Positions 52,231-61,100 of a DNA stretch of 64,000 nt are shown here, in pieces; the stretch's first letter is position 1, and every line of letters begins with the position of its first letter. The translations under genes were made by a program, and so were the position numbers. The notes under the pieces were generated by a model. That model had not been told where the DNA came from, ran no database searches, and was given only the letters and a program-made list of their open reading frames with translations. The stretch is from positions 962,501 through 1,026,500 of the forward strand of contig NZ_CP136921.1 of NCBI RefSeq assembly GCF_033100095.1, read 5' to 3'. This DNA comes from Diaphorobacter limosus. GTDB taxonomy: Bacteria; Pseudomonadota; Gammaproteobacteria; Burkholderiales; Burkholderiaceae_C.

Positions 52231-54102
52231 ATGTCCGAAACCATCGCCTGGCTGCCTGACGGCACCCCTTACAGCACCCGTTTTGACGATCGCTACCACG
52301 GCGAACAGGGCTTGGCCCAGGCGCGCGACGTGTTTCTGCACGGCTGCGGTCTGCCAGCGGCGTGGGCCGGGGCGCAGCAGTGGCGCATTTTGGAGACCGG
52401 CTTTGGCTTTGGCCTGAACTTCCTGGCCACCTGGGCCGCCTGGCGCGCCGACCCGGCCCGCCCGCGCCTGCTGCATTTTGTTTCGCTCGAGGCCTGGCCG
52501 GTGTCGGCTGACGACCTGCTGCGCGCGGCCCAGCGCCACCCAGAGTTGGCCGACCTCGCCCAGGAGCTGCACGCCCAGTACTGGGGCCTGCTGCCCGGCA
52601 TCCACCGGCTATGGCTTGACGATGGGCATGTGCTGCTGACGCTATGCATTGGCGACGCCCAGGCGCTGCTACGCCAGCAGCTGTGGGAAGTGGACGCGGT
52701 GTACCTCGACGGCTTCAACCCGCAGCGCAACCCAGCGATCTGGAGCCCGGAAACCCTCAAGGCCATGGCGCGCCACTGCCGCCGTGGCACGCGGCTGGCG
52801 ACGTGGACAGTGGCGCGCAGCGTGCGCGATGCGCTCACGCAATGTGGCTTCCAGGTGGAGATGGTGCCCGGCCTGCCTCCCAAGCGCGACAACCTGCGCG
52901 CCTGCTACGACCCGCACTGGCAGCCGCGCAGCAGCCGCCAGGCGCCCGAATTCACCCAGCCGGCACGCTGCCTGGTGCTGGGCGCGGGCCTGGCCGGGGC
53001 CACAGCTGCCGCCAGCCTGGCGCGCCGTGGCTGGCAGGTCACGCTGCTCGATGCTGCCAGGACCCCTGCTGCTGGCGCCTCCGGCCTGCCGGTGGGGCTG
53101 TTTGCGCCGCACTTGTCGCCCGACGACAACCTGTTTGCCCGCGTCTCACGCGCCGGCGTGCGTGCCATGCTGCAGCAGTCTGGTGCGCTCTTGCAGGCGG
53201 GCGTGGACTGGAACCCGGCCGGGGTGCTTGAGCGCCGCCCCGCCGGCGAACTGGGCTTGCCCGCCGCCTGGGCCGATGGCCCGGGCACGGACTGGAGTCA
53301 GGCGGCAGGCGCCGATCACCTGGCCGCCGCCGGCCTGCCCCTGGACACAAGCGCTTGCTGGCACACCCGCGCCGGCTGGGTGTGCCCGGCGCGTTTGATC
53401 GCCCGGCTGCTGGCGCAGCCCGGCATCGCCTTGCGCCCGAACAGCCCCGTGGCACGGCTGCAGCACACCTCCCCCAGCCTTTGGCAGGTGCTGGACGGCA
53501 CAGGCGCCGTGCTGGCCGAGGCCGAGCTGGTGGTCGTGGCCGCTGGCCCGGCGAGCAACGCCCTGCTGGCGCAACTGGCCGGCCCACGGCTGCCGCTGCA
53601 GTCGGTGCGCGGCCAGATGAGCTGGGGTCTGCAACCCGAGCCGGCACCCGGCCTGCCACCCTTTGCCGTCAACGGCGGCGGCGCGCTCATGGCCCATGTG
53701 CCCTGCGAAGGGGCTCTGGCGTGGCATATGGGCGCAACCTTTGAGCGCGATGTGGAACGCCTGCCGATGACCATCGCCGAACAAGCCGACGCCCACATGC
53801 ATAACTGGCAGCGCCTGCAGGCCCTGGTGCCCACCGCCGCGGCCACGCTGCGCCCGGCCTTTGCGCCCGGCGGCGACCTGCGCGCCTGGTCGGGCGTGCG
53901 CTGCACCTCGCAAGACCGCATGCCCATCGTCGGCCCGGTGGATGCAGCCGCCCTGCCCGGCCTGTGGATCAGCACCGCCATGGGCGCGCGCGGATTGACA
54001 CGTGCCGTGCTCTGCGCCGAACTGCTGGCGGCGCGCCTGATGGGCGAACCATTGCCGGTCGAGACCAAGCTGGCGCGCGCCATGGGCACGGAGCGGCTAT
54101 AG
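52231..54102 (+). CDS. mnmC: Bifunctional tRNA mnm5s2U biosynthesis protein MnmC
   Basis: 623 residues. N-terminal methyltransferase at about 1-240, with LETGFGFGLNFLATW (SAM site) and YLDGFNPQRNPAIWS; then a FAD-dependent oxidase from about 248 (CLVLGAGLAGATAAASLARR) to the end, with GVRCTSQDRMPIVGP. It carries out the last two steps making mnm5U34 in some tRNAs. Starts 9 bp after the TRIC gene, so these are likely co-transcribed. Confidence 0.96.
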   Translation: MSETIAWLPDGTPYSTRFDDRYHGEQGLAQARDVFLHGCGLPAAWAGAQQWRILETGFGFGLNFLATWAAWRADPARPRLLHFVSLEAWPVSADDLLRAAQRHPELADLAQELHAQYWGLLPGIHRLWLDDGHVLLTLCIGDAQALLRQQLWEVDAVYLDGFNPQRNPAIWSPETLKAMARHCRRGTRLATWTVARSVRDALTQCGFQVEMVPGLPPKRDNLRACYDPHWQPRSSRQAPEFTQPARCLVLGAGLAGATAAASLARRGWQVTLLDAARTPAAGASGLPVGLFAPHLSPDDNLFARVSRAGVRAMLQQSGALLQAGVDWNPAGVLERRPAGELGLPAAWADGPGTDWSQAAGADHLAAAGLPLDTSACWHTRAGWVCPARLIARLLAQPGIALRPNSPVARLQHTSPSLWQVLDGTGAVLAEAELVVVAAGPASNALLAQLAGPRLPLQSVRGQMSWGLQPEPAPGLPPFAVNGGGALMAHVPCEGALAWHMGATFERDVERLPMTIAEQADAHMHNWQRLQALVPTAAATLRPAFAPGGDLRAWSGVRCTSQDRMPIVGPVDAAALPGLWISTAMGARGLTRAVLCAELLAARLMGEPLPVETKLARAMGTERL

Positions 54103-54129
54103 CCCGAGCGAACCTCGACATTCCGTTTC

Positions 54130-54182
54130 ATATGCACATTTATGCATATATGAAGTTCTAAATATTCGTTTGTTTTTATAAG
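54130..54182 (+). promoter_or_regulatory. AT-rich promoter region with dyad upstream of cysI
   Basis: ATATGCA (54130-54136) and TGCATAT (54143-54149) form a dyad in an AT-rich island unlike the surrounding DNA. A possible -10, TATAAG (54177-54182), follows; the -35 at the right distance is poor, as expected for an activator-dependent CysB-type promoter. The site is a candidate for CysB or a Cbl-like regulator. Confidence 0.4.
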
Positions 54183-54270
54183 ACTGCCTTTTACAGTCCC
54201 GCCCATCCCCGCTGCTGGGCGCGCCAAAAGGGCCCGGTGGTGCAACGATTGAATCGCCCCACGGCCCACC

Positions 54271-56061
54271 ATGTACCAATACACCGACTTCGACAAGCAA
54301 TTCGTCAAGCTGCGCGCCCAGCAGTTCCGCGACCAGTTAGAGCGCTGGCAAAAAGGCGAACTCAGCGACGAGCAGATGCTGCCGCTGCGCCTGCAAAACG
54401 GCTGGTACATCCAGCGCTACGCCCCCATGGCGCGCATTGCCGTGCCCTACGGCGAGATCAGCAGCCTGCAGCTGCGCACCCTGGGCCATATTGCGCGCGA
54501 GTACGACCGCCCCAGCCCTGAGCTGCTGGCCAGCGCCCAGGCCACGCAAGACGCCCTGGAGGCCAGCCAGCCCGGCGCCACCCTGGCCGCACCAGCGCTG
54601 CAATACGGCTATGGCCACTTCACCACGCGCACCAACTGCCAGTTCAACTGGATTCCCATCACCCGCGCGGCCGACGTGATGGACCTGCTGGCCAGCGTCT
54701 CCATGCACGGCATCCAGACCAGCGGCAACGACATCCGCAACATCACCTGCGACGCCTGGGAGGGCATTGCCCAGGACAGCATCGTCGATTGCCGCCCGTT
54801 TGCCGAGATCACGCGCCAGTGGAGCTCGCTGCACCCCGAGTTCAGCTACCTGCCGCGCAAGTTCAAGATCGCCTTCAACGGTGCCGAGGAAGACCGCGCC
54901 GCCATTGGCTGGTATGACATCGGCCTGCAGGCGCTCAAAAACGACGCGGGCGAGGTGGGTTTTCGCGTGCTGGTGGGCGGAGGCATGGGGCGCACGCCCA
55001 TCGTCGGCTCGGTGGTGCGCGAATTCCTGCCCTGGGCCGAACTGCTCAACTACATCGAGGCCATCGTGCGCGTGTACAACGGCTACGGCCGGCGCGACAA
55101 CAAGTGGAAGGCGCGCATCAAGATTCTGGTCAAGAGCGAGGGCCAGGCCTATATCGATGCGGTGGAGAAGGAATACCAGGCCATCGTCGAGCAGGACGGC
55201 GCACCGCACCGCATCACCCAGGCCGAATTTGACCGCGTGGCCAGCCACTTCGTCATCCCTGAATTGAAGCCCGCCAATCTGCCCAGCCAAGTGAACCCGC
55301 AGGGCCAGCTCTACCAGCGCTGGCTGGCGCAGAACGTGCGCGGCCACCGGCTGGCGGGCATGAAGACCGTGACGCTGTCGTTCAAGCGCAGCGGCTTTGC
55401 CCCGGGCGACGCCGACGCCGCAACCCTGGAGGCCCTGGCCGAGCTGGCCGAGCAGTTCAGCGCATCGGAAGCACGCCTGACGCACGAGCAAAACCTGCTG
55501 CTACCCTGGGTGTTCGAGTCTGACCTGCCCGCCTTGTACGAGGCGGCGCGCAAGCTCGGCCTGGCGCAGGCCAATATCGGCCTCTTGACCGACATGATCG
55601 CCTGCCCGGGCGGGGATTTTTGCTCGCTGGCCAATGCGCGCTCGCTGCACATCGCCCACGCGGTCACCGAGCGCTACCAGGACCTGGACGAGCTCTTGGA
55701 CATCGGCCCCATCGACCTGCACATGAGCGGCTGCATCAACAGCTGCGGCCACCATCACAGCGGCCATATCGGCATTCTGGGCGTCGATAAGGACGGCAAG
55801 GAGTGGTACCAGGTGACGCTGGGCGGTGCCGACGGCACGCGGCTGTCCGGCCCCTCGATTGGCGGCAAGGTCGTCGGCCCTGCGTTCACCGCCGCCGAGG
55901 TACCCGACGTGATCGAGGCCGTGCTGCAAACCTACCGCAAGCTGCGCCAGCCGGGCGAATACTTCATCGACGCCCTGCGCCGCATCGGCCACGACCCGTT
56001 CAAGCAAGCGGCCAATGGCGCGCGCCACCCCAAGCTGGCCGAAGAAGCCCTGCCGGCTTGA
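54271..56061 (+). CDS. cysI: Sulfite (nitrite/sulfite) reductase hemoprotein
   Basis: 596 residues. The 4Fe-4S/siroheme cysteines are Cys445-x5-Cys451 (CPGGDFC) and Cys488-x3-Cys492 (CINSC). Two ferredoxin-like and two catalytic halves fit the family; FTTRTNCQFNWIPI is in the first half. It reduces sulfite to sulfide for cysteine synthesis. No CysJ flavoprotein gene is near, so electrons may come from ferredoxin; a ferredoxin and a reductase gene lie downstream. First gene of the operon. Confidence 0.95.
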   Translation: MYQYTDFDKQFVKLRAQQFRDQLERWQKGELSDEQMLPLRLQNGWYIQRYAPMARIAVPYGEISSLQLRTLGHIAREYDRPSPELLASAQATQDALEASQPGATLAAPALQYGYGHFTTRTNCQFNWIPITRAADVMDLLASVSMHGIQTSGNDIRNITCDAWEGIAQDSIVDCRPFAEITRQWSSLHPEFSYLPRKFKIAFNGAEEDRAAIGWYDIGLQALKNDAGEVGFRVLVGGGMGRTPIVGSVVREFLPWAELLNYIEAIVRVYNGYGRRDNKWKARIKILVKSEGQAYIDAVEKEYQAIVEQDGAPHRITQAEFDRVASHFVIPELKPANLPSQVNPQGQLYQRWLAQNVRGHRLAGMKTVTLSFKRSGFAPGDADAATLEALAELAEQFSASEARLTHEQNLLLPWVFESDLPALYEAARKLGLAQANIGLLTDMIACPGGDFCSLANARSLHIAHAVTERYQDLDELLDIGPIDLHMSGCINSCGHHHSGHIGILGVDKDGKEWYQVTLGGADGTRLSGPSIGGKVVGPAFTAAEVPDVIEAVLQTYRKLRQPGEYFIDALRRIGHDPFKQAANGARHPKLAEEALPA

Positions 56062-56088
56062 AGCCCCGTTCCCACGAGAATTACTGCT

Positions 56089-56142
56089 ATGAAAATAATA
56101 TCTGCTAACGCAGTACCTACGGGCGAAAATGCCGAAAATGTC
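56089..56142 (+). repeat. Dispersed palindromic repeat forming the start of the DUF934 gene
   Basis: ATAATATCTGCTAACGCAGT at 56095 onwards matches the cysN start at 58128 in 29 of 35 positions. It includes the start codon surroundings. Confidence 0.55.
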
Positions 56143-56484
56143 TTGCAAATCGCTAACGACGCCGACCTGGCCGCGCTGCACGCCAGCGGTGCGCTGCAGG
56201 GCGTAGAACGCATCGAGCTGCAGTTTCCGAAGTTCACCGACGGGCGCGCCTACAGCCAGGCCCTGCTGCTGCGCCGGCGCTACCAATTTGCGGGCGACAT
56301 CCGCGCCACGGGCGATGTGCTGATAGACCAGCTGGTGCACATGCACCGCAGTGGCTTTAGCAGCGCCGTGCTGGCAGGCGGCGTGGATGCCAGCGCGGCC
56401 GAGCGCCAGTTCGCCCGTTTTGCTGCCTTCTACCAGGGCGATGTGAACGAGCCGCGCCCGCTCTTTGCCCGGGAGGCCGCATGA
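56089..56484 (+). CDS. DUF934 protein of the sulfate assimilation operon
   Basis: 131 residues. DUF934 core: VERIELQFPKFTDGRAYSQA, LLRRRYQFAGDIRATGDVL and DQLVHMHRSGFSSAVL. The family is almost always coded next to siroheme sulfite reductase genes, but its activity is unknown. The first 15 codons (ISANAVPTGEN) come from a copy of the dispersed repeat, matching the start of cysN. It overlaps cysH by 4 bp. Confidence 0.9.
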   Translation: MKIISANAVPTGENAENVLQIANDADLAALHASGALQGVERIELQFPKFTDGRAYSQALLLRRRYQFAGDIRATGDVLIDQLVHMHRSGFSSAVLAGGVDASAAERQFARFAAFYQGDVNEPRPLFAREAA

Positions 56485-57113
56485 GTGCCGTCACCCCTGC
56501 AGAACTTGCGCGCGTCAACGCCGAACTGGGCCGCGACGCCGCCGGCCTGACGCGCTGGGCGCTGGGCCTGGGCAAAAACGCCATCGTGACGACCAATTTC
56601 CGTCCGTTTGAAGCCGTCATCCTGCACCTGGTCACCCGGGTGCAGCCCGACATGCCCGTGGTCTGGATGGACAACGGCTACAACACCGAGGCCACCTACC
56701 GCTACGCCGACGAGGTCACGCGCCGGCTGGGCTTGAACCTGAAAACCTACCTGCCGCTGCGCACGCGCGCGCACCGCGAGGCCGTCGAAGGCCCCACGCC
56801 CGCGCTGGATGACCCGCGCCACGAGTCCTTCACGCAGGAAGTAAAGCTGGAGCCCTTCGCCCGCGCCCTGCGCGAGCAGGCACCGCAGGTCTGGTTCACG
56901 GCGCTGCGCGCCAGCGACAGCGCCGTGCGTGCGCAGATGGAGCCCGTCAGCATCAACCCCGACGGTCTGATCAAGGTGGCGCCGCTCCTGCACTGGTCGT
57001 CCAAGGACCTGTACCAGTACTGCGAAATCCACGGCCTGCCGAACAACTTTGACTACGTGGACCCGACCAAGGGCGAGGAGCAGCGCGAATGCGGCCTGCA
57101 CCTGGCGCACTGA
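56481..57113 (+). CDS. cysH: Phosphoadenylyl-sulfate (PAPS) reductase CysH
   Basis: 210 residues, shorter than the 244 of E. coli CysH. The catalytic ECGLHL motif is at the C-terminus, and PVVWMDNGYNTEATYRYADE fits the family. The paired cysteines (CC...CxxC) that bind an Fe-S cluster in APS reductases are absent, so a PAPS-type reaction with thioredoxin is expected. Yet no cysC is in the operon, so the real substrate (APS or PAPS) needs checking. Confidence 0.9.
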   Translation: MSAVTPAELARVNAELGRDAAGLTRWALGLGKNAIVTTNFRPFEAVILHLVTRVQPDMPVVWMDNGYNTEATYRYADEVTRRLGLNLKTYLPLRTRAHREAVEGPTPALDDPRHESFTQEVKLEPFARALREQAPQVWFTALRASDSAVRAQMEPVSINPDGLIKVAPLLHWSSKDLYQYCEIHGLPNNFDYVDPTKGEEQRECGLHLAH

Positions 57114-57114
57114 T

Positions 57115-57165
57115 AAAAATGATAGCTATCAGCGCTTTACCCATCAGTGCTACAACCGAATTTGA
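57115..57165 (+). repeat. Dispersed palindromic repeat between cysH and cysD
   Basis: AAAAATGATAGCTATCAGCGC, then TTACCCATCAGTGCTACAACC and GAATTTG; arms AGCGCT and AGTGCT nearly pair. It fills the 64-bp gap before cysD. Confidence 0.6.
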
Positions 57166-57177
57166 ATGGATACTCCC

Positions 57178-58110
57178 ATGAACGCCCGTGTTGACCCCCA
57201 AGTGCTCAGCCAGCTCAGCAACCGCCACCTCGATGCGCTCGAAGAAGAAACCATCTTCATCCTGCGCGAAGTCGCCGCCGCTTTTGAGCGCCCGGCCCTG
57301 CTGTTCTCGGGCGGCAAGGATTCGCTGGTCATGCTGCGCTGCGCCGAAAAAGCCTTTGGCGCCGGCAACATTCCCTACCCGCTCTTGATGATCGACACCG
57401 GGCACAACTTCCCCGAGGTGACCGACTTTCGCGACTTTCGCGCCAAGGAATTGGGAGCCGAACTCATCGTGCGCAGCGTCGAAGACTCCATGGCACGCGG
57501 CACGGTGCGCCTTTCGCACCCGGGCGAGAGCCGCAACGTGCACCAGTCGGTCACGCTCCTGGAGGCCATCGAAGAGTTTCGCTTCGACGCACTGATCGGC
57601 GGCGCGCGCCGCGACGAGGAAAAGGCGCGCGCCAAGGAGCGCATCTTTTCCCACCGCGACAGCTTTGGCCAATGGCAGCCCAAGGCGCAGCGACCCGAGC
57701 TGTGGACGCTGTTCAACACCCGCATCGCCCCGGGCGAGCATTTCCGCGTCTTCCCCATCAGCAACTGGACCGAGCTGGACGTGTGGCAGTACATCGCGCG
57801 CGAGCAGATTGGCCTGCCCCAGCTGTACTACGCGCACCAGCGCCAGGTGGTCGAGCGCCGAGGCCTGTTGGTACCGGTGACGCCGCTGACCCCGGCCAAG
57901 GACGGCGAGCAGGTGGAGACGCGCACCGTGCGCTTTCGCACCGTGGGCGACATCACCTGCACCTGCCCGGTGGAAAGCCCCGCCGCCAGCGCGGCCGAGA
58001 TCGTGATCGAAACCCTGGCCGCCGAGGTGAGCGAACGCGGCGCCACGCGCATGGACGACAAGACCAGCGAAGCGAGCATGGAAAAGCGCAAGAAAGACGG
58101 GTACTTCTAA
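57178..58110 (+). CDS. cysD: Sulfate adenylyltransferase subunit 2 (CysD)
   Basis: 310 residues from the ATG at 57178; another in-frame ATG at 57166 is possible. The PP-loop ATP motif is FSGGKDS; LIGGARRDEEKARAKER and FPISNWTELDVW follow. With the GTPase CysN it makes adenylyl sulfate from ATP and sulfate. Its stop shares one base with the cysN start (TAATG). Confidence 0.96.
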   Translation: MNARVDPQVLSQLSNRHLDALEEETIFILREVAAAFERPALLFSGGKDSLVMLRCAEKAFGAGNIPYPLLMIDTGHNFPEVTDFRDFRAKELGAELIVRSVEDSMARGTVRLSHPGESRNVHQSVTLLEAIEEFRFDALIGGARRDEEKARAKERIFSHRDSFGQWQPKAQRPELWTLFNTRIAPGEHFRVFPISNWTELDVWQYIAREQIGLPQLYYAHQRQVVERRGLLVPVTPLTPAKDGEQVETRTVRFRTVGDITCTCPVESPAASAAEIVIETLAAEVSERGATRMDDKTSEASMEKRKKDGYF

Positions 58111-59480
58111 TGACAAAAACTATCGAAACAATAGCTGCTAGCGCCGTATCTACAGGCGAAAACTCCATAAACGATCATATTTCCGCTCTGCGCTTCATCA
58201 CCTGCGGCAGCGTCGATGACGGCAAGAGCACGCTGATCGGGCGCCTCTTGGTCGATAGCCGCGCCGTGCTGCAGGATCACCTGGCGGGCGTGACGCGCTC
58301 GGGCGAGGTGGATCTGGCGCAGCTCACCGACGGCCTGTCGTCCGAGCGCGAGCAGGGCATCACCATCGACGTGGCGTATCGCTACTTCGCCACCGAGGAG
58401 CGGAAATTCATCATCGGCGATGCCCCCGGCCACGAGCAGTACACGCGCAACATGGTTACGGCAGCTTCGCAGGCCGACGCGGCCGTGGTGCTGGTCGATG
58501 CCACCAAGCTCGACTGGCAGAACCCGCAGCTCGAACTGCTGGTGCAAACGCGCCGCCACAGCCTGCTGGTGCACCTGCTGCGCGTGCATTCGCTGGTGTT
58601 TGCGGTGAACAAACTCGACGCCGTGGCCGACCCGTCGCTGGCCTTCACCAACATCCGCGCGGCGCTGCTGCGCTTTGCACAGGACGCGGGCATCCAGGTC
58701 GCCGCCACCGTGCCCGTCTCGGCGCTCAAGGGCTGGAACGTGGTCAACCCCCATCCGGGCTGGTGCGGCTACCAGGGCCACAGCCTGCTGCAAGTCCTGG
58801 AACTGCTGCCACACACACCGGCGGACACGCAACTGCCGCTGGCCTTTCCGGTGCAATGGGTGGAAAAGTCCGCCTCTTCGTCGGCCGACACGCGCCAGGG
58901 CCGGCGCGTGTTCTGGGGCCGCGTGGCTGCGGGCTCGGTGGCGCCGGGGGCGCAGGTCAGCCTGTTCCCCAGCGGCCAGAAGGCGGTCGTGGCCCAGGTG
59001 CTGGACCATGCTCGCCGGCCGACTGGGGTGGACGCCGGCAGCAGCGCCGGCATCGTCCTCGATCGGGAGGTGGATGTCTCGCGTGGCGACTGGATCCTCG
59101 CTGCGCCCAGCGCGGCAGCACCGGCCGACGATGACTTTGACGCCCCCGTCGAACACAGCGCCTGGCCGGGCCGGCGTGAGATCAGCGCCACCGTCGCCTG
59201 GATGGACGACGAGCCCCTGGTGGTTGGCCGCGTCTATTGGGCACTGCATGGCCACCGCTGGGTCAAGGCCAAGGTGCGCCGGGTGGTGCACTGCCTGAAC
59301 ATCCACACCCTGGCCAAGGAAGGCGCGCATCAACTGGAACCCAACGCCATCGGCCATGTCGAGCTGGTGTTGCAGGAGCCCCTGCCCGTGGCGGCGTTTG
59401 AGCAGGCGCGGGTACTGGGCGCATTGATCCTGGTGGACCAGGCCAGCCACAAGACCGCAGGCGCCGTACTGGCGCATTGA
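58110..59480 (+). CDS. cysN: Sulfate adenylyltransferase subunit 1 (CysN, GTPase)
   Basis: 456 residues. G1 GSVDDGKST, G3 DAPGHEQYTRNM and G4 NKLD are in place, followed by EF-Tu-like beta-barrel domains. No APS kinase domain is fused at the C-terminus. GTP hydrolysis drives adenylyl sulfate synthesis by CysD. The first 20 codons (MTKTIETIAASAVSTGEN) derive from the dispersed repeat, and the conserved part begins at ALRFITCGSVDDG. A hairpin terminator lies after the gene. Confidence 0.96.
   Translation: MTKTIETIAASAVSTGENSINDHISALRFITCGSVDDGKSTLIGRLLVDSRAVLQDHLAGVTRSGEVDLAQLTDGLSSEREQGITIDVAYRYFATEERKFIIGDAPGHEQYTRNMVTAASQADAAVVLVDATKLDWQNPQLELLVQTRRHSLLVHLLRVHSLVFAVNKLDAVADPSLAFTNIRAALLRFAQDAGIQVAATVPVSALKGWNVVNPHPGWCGYQGHSLLQVLELLPHTPADTQLPLAFPVQWVEKSASSSADTRQGRRVFWGRVAAGSVAPGAQVSLFPSGQKAVVAQVLDHARRPTGVDAGSSAGIVLDREVDVSRGDWILAAPSAAAPADDDFDAPVEHSAWPGRREISATVAWMDDEPLVVGRVYWALHGHRWVKAKVRRVVHCLNIHTLAKEGAHQLEPNAIGHVELVLQEPLPVAAFEQARVLGALILVDQASHKTAGAVLAH
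58115..58166 (+). repeat. Dispersed palindromic repeat forming the start of cysN
   Basis: AAACAATAGCTGCTAGCGCC, then GTATCTACAGGCG and AAAACTCC; it matches the DUF934 gene start. AT-rich against the following cysN codons. Confidence 0.6.
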
Positions 59481-59503
59481 CCCGCATCAAGTTTTCCGCA
59501 CCT

Positions 59504-59541
59504 GGCCCATGGTCGGCTGCCCCGGCGGCTGACCATGGGCC
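59504..59541 (+). terminator. Hairpin after cysN, probable operon end
   Basis: Perfect 11-bp stem, GGCCCATGGTC (59504-59514) and GACCATGGGCC (59531-59541), with a 16-nt loop that can itself pair. The tail (TAAAATC) is not a real T-run, so efficiency is uncertain. Confidence 0.55.
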
Positions 59542-59585
59542 TAAAATCGCGGGTTATACCCAATAGCTAGAGCAACTAAACCCCC

Positions 59586-59909
59586 ATGACCCACGTCGTT
59601 GTCGAGAACTGCATCAAGTGTAAATACACCGATTGCGTGGATGTATGCCCCGTGGACTGCTTCCGCGAAGGCCCGAACATGCTCGTGATCGACCCCGACG
59701 AGTGCATTGACTGCGCCGTCTGCGTGCCCGAATGCCCGGCCAACGCGATCTTTGCCGAGGAAGATCTGCCCAGCGACCAGTTGGCCTTCATCAAGCTCAA
59801 TGCCGAGCTGACGCCCAAGTTCAAGAGCATCACCAAACGCAAGGCCGCCCTGCCCGACGCCGACGAATGGAACGGCCAGCCGGACAAGCTCAAGGATCTG
59901 GAGCGCTGA
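59586..59909 (+). CDS. fdxA: 7Fe ferredoxin FdxA
   Basis: 107 residues. Two cluster motifs: [18 protein letters not shown] for the 3Fe-4S side and [12 protein letters not shown] for the 4Fe-4S side; NMLVIDPDE in between. It is a low-potential electron carrier. Followed 23 bp later by a ferredoxin reductase, which can recharge it. Confidence 0.96.
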   Translation: MTHVVVENCIKCKYTDCVDVCPVDCFREGPNMLVIDPDECIDCAVCVPECPANAIFAEEDLPSDQLAFIKLNAELTPKFKSITKRKAALPDADEWNGQPDKLKDLER

Positions 59910-59932
59910 GCGCCCACCCGCCCGGGCCGTTG

Positions 59933-60997
59933 ATGACAGCGCCCGCCACCGCCAGCGCATTGCCGGCGCAGACCGATGCCGTGGTGATCGGCGCCGGTCC
60001 GGTGGGACTGTTCCAGGTCTTTCAGCTGGGCCTGCAGGGTCTCTCGGCCCATGTCATCGACGCCCTGCCCCAGCCCGGCGGTCAATGCGCCGAGCTGTAT
60101 GGCGACAAACCCATCTACGACATCCCGGCCATCGCCGCCTGCACCGGGCACGACCTGACAGAGCGCCTGTGCGCGCAGATCGCGCCCTTTGCCCCCGCCT
60201 GGCATCTGGGCCAGCAGGTCGATACCGTGGCCGCCCTGGACCAGGGCGGTTTTCTCGTGGTCACGGCGCGTGGCACGCGGCTGCATGCGCGTTGCGTCTT
60301 CATCGCCAGCGGCGTCGGCGCCTTCATGCCGCGCCAGCTCAAGCTACCCGGGCTGGAGGCCTTTGAAGGCCGCCAGCTGCACTATCACCTGGACGACAAC
60401 ACCAGCCTGGCCGGCCGGCATATCGTCATCTACGGCGGCGGCGAGAGCGCGGTGCGGCAGGCCATTGCCTGCGCCCTGGCCCCCGAGGCCATCCGCGCCG
60501 CGCGCATCACGCTGCTGCACCGCCGCGATGTCTTCGACGCGGCGCCAAAGCAGCTTGACGAGCTGCAGGCGCTGCGCGCCGCCGGCCGCATCCAGGTGGC
60601 CATCGGCATGCCCGGCCGCGTCGTGCAGCAGCAGGGACGCCTGACGGCCCTGGAGCTCACCAACCCCGAGGGCCAGGCCGTGGAGTTGCCGCTGGACATG
60701 CTGCTCGTGCGCCTGGGCCTGGTGCCACGCCTGGGGCCGATTGCCGACTGGGGCCTGCAGCTCGAACGCAAGCAGCTGGTGGTGGACGGCGCCACCTTTG
60801 CCACCAGCACCCCCGGCATCTACGCCGTGGGCGATGCCATCACCTACCCCGGCAAACGCAAACTCATCGTGAGCGGCTTTCACGAAGCCACCCTGGCCGC
60901 CTTTGGCGCCGCCGAGTGGCTGGCGGGCACCAGGCTGCCACTGGAATACACCACCAGCAGCGAACGGCTGCAAACCCTTCTGGGCAGGCGCGGCTGA
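59933..60997 (+). CDS. Ferredoxin-NADP reductase, thioredoxin-reductase-like type
   Basis: 354 residues from the ATG at 59933. FAD site VIGAGPVGLFQVFQLG at about 16-31, NADP site IYGGGESAVRQA at about 165-176, and TSTPGIYAVGDA near the end. The redox CxxC of thioredoxin reductases is absent, as in TrxB-like FNRs. The neighbouring fdxA is its likely partner, and together they could supply electrons to the sulfite reductase upstream. Confidence 0.9.
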   Translation: MTAPATASALPAQTDAVVIGAGPVGLFQVFQLGLQGLSAHVIDALPQPGGQCAELYGDKPIYDIPAIAACTGHDLTERLCAQIAPFAPAWHLGQQVDTVAALDQGGFLVVTARGTRLHARCVFIASGVGAFMPRQLKLPGLEAFEGRQLHYHLDDNTSLAGRHIVIYGGGESAVRQAIACALAPEAIRAARITLLHRRDVFDAAPKQLDELQALRAAGRIQVAIGMPGRVVQQQGRLTALELTNPEGQAVELPLDMLLVRLGLVPRLGPIADWGLQLERKQLVVDGATFATSTPGIYAVGDAITYPGKRKLIVSGFHEATLAAFGAAEWLAGTRLPLEYTTSSERLQTLLGRRG

Positions 60998-61004
60998 AAG
61001 CCTG

Positions 61005-61024
61005 GGGCGTGCTCGGGCACGCCC
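61005..61024. other. Stable 8-bp hairpin with TCGG tetraloop
   Basis: GGGCGTGC (61005-61012) and GCACGCCC (61017-61024) around TCGG, directly after the reductase stop. No T-run follows, so it is more likely a 3'-end stabiliser or a Rho-dependent site than an intrinsic terminator. Confidence 0.45.
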
Positions 61025-61100
61025 TGCGGCATGGAGAAAAAGGCCGCATTGGCGGGCATGCCCCGCATGCCACGGGCAGGCACCCGCCACCGCCGCCGCC

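Noticed and set aside
51253..52605. Minus-strand frame through the tandem array, giving a repeated peptide
   Set aside because: It is antisense to yggX, the TRIC gene and mnmC, and its repeats only mirror the 94-bp DNA array.
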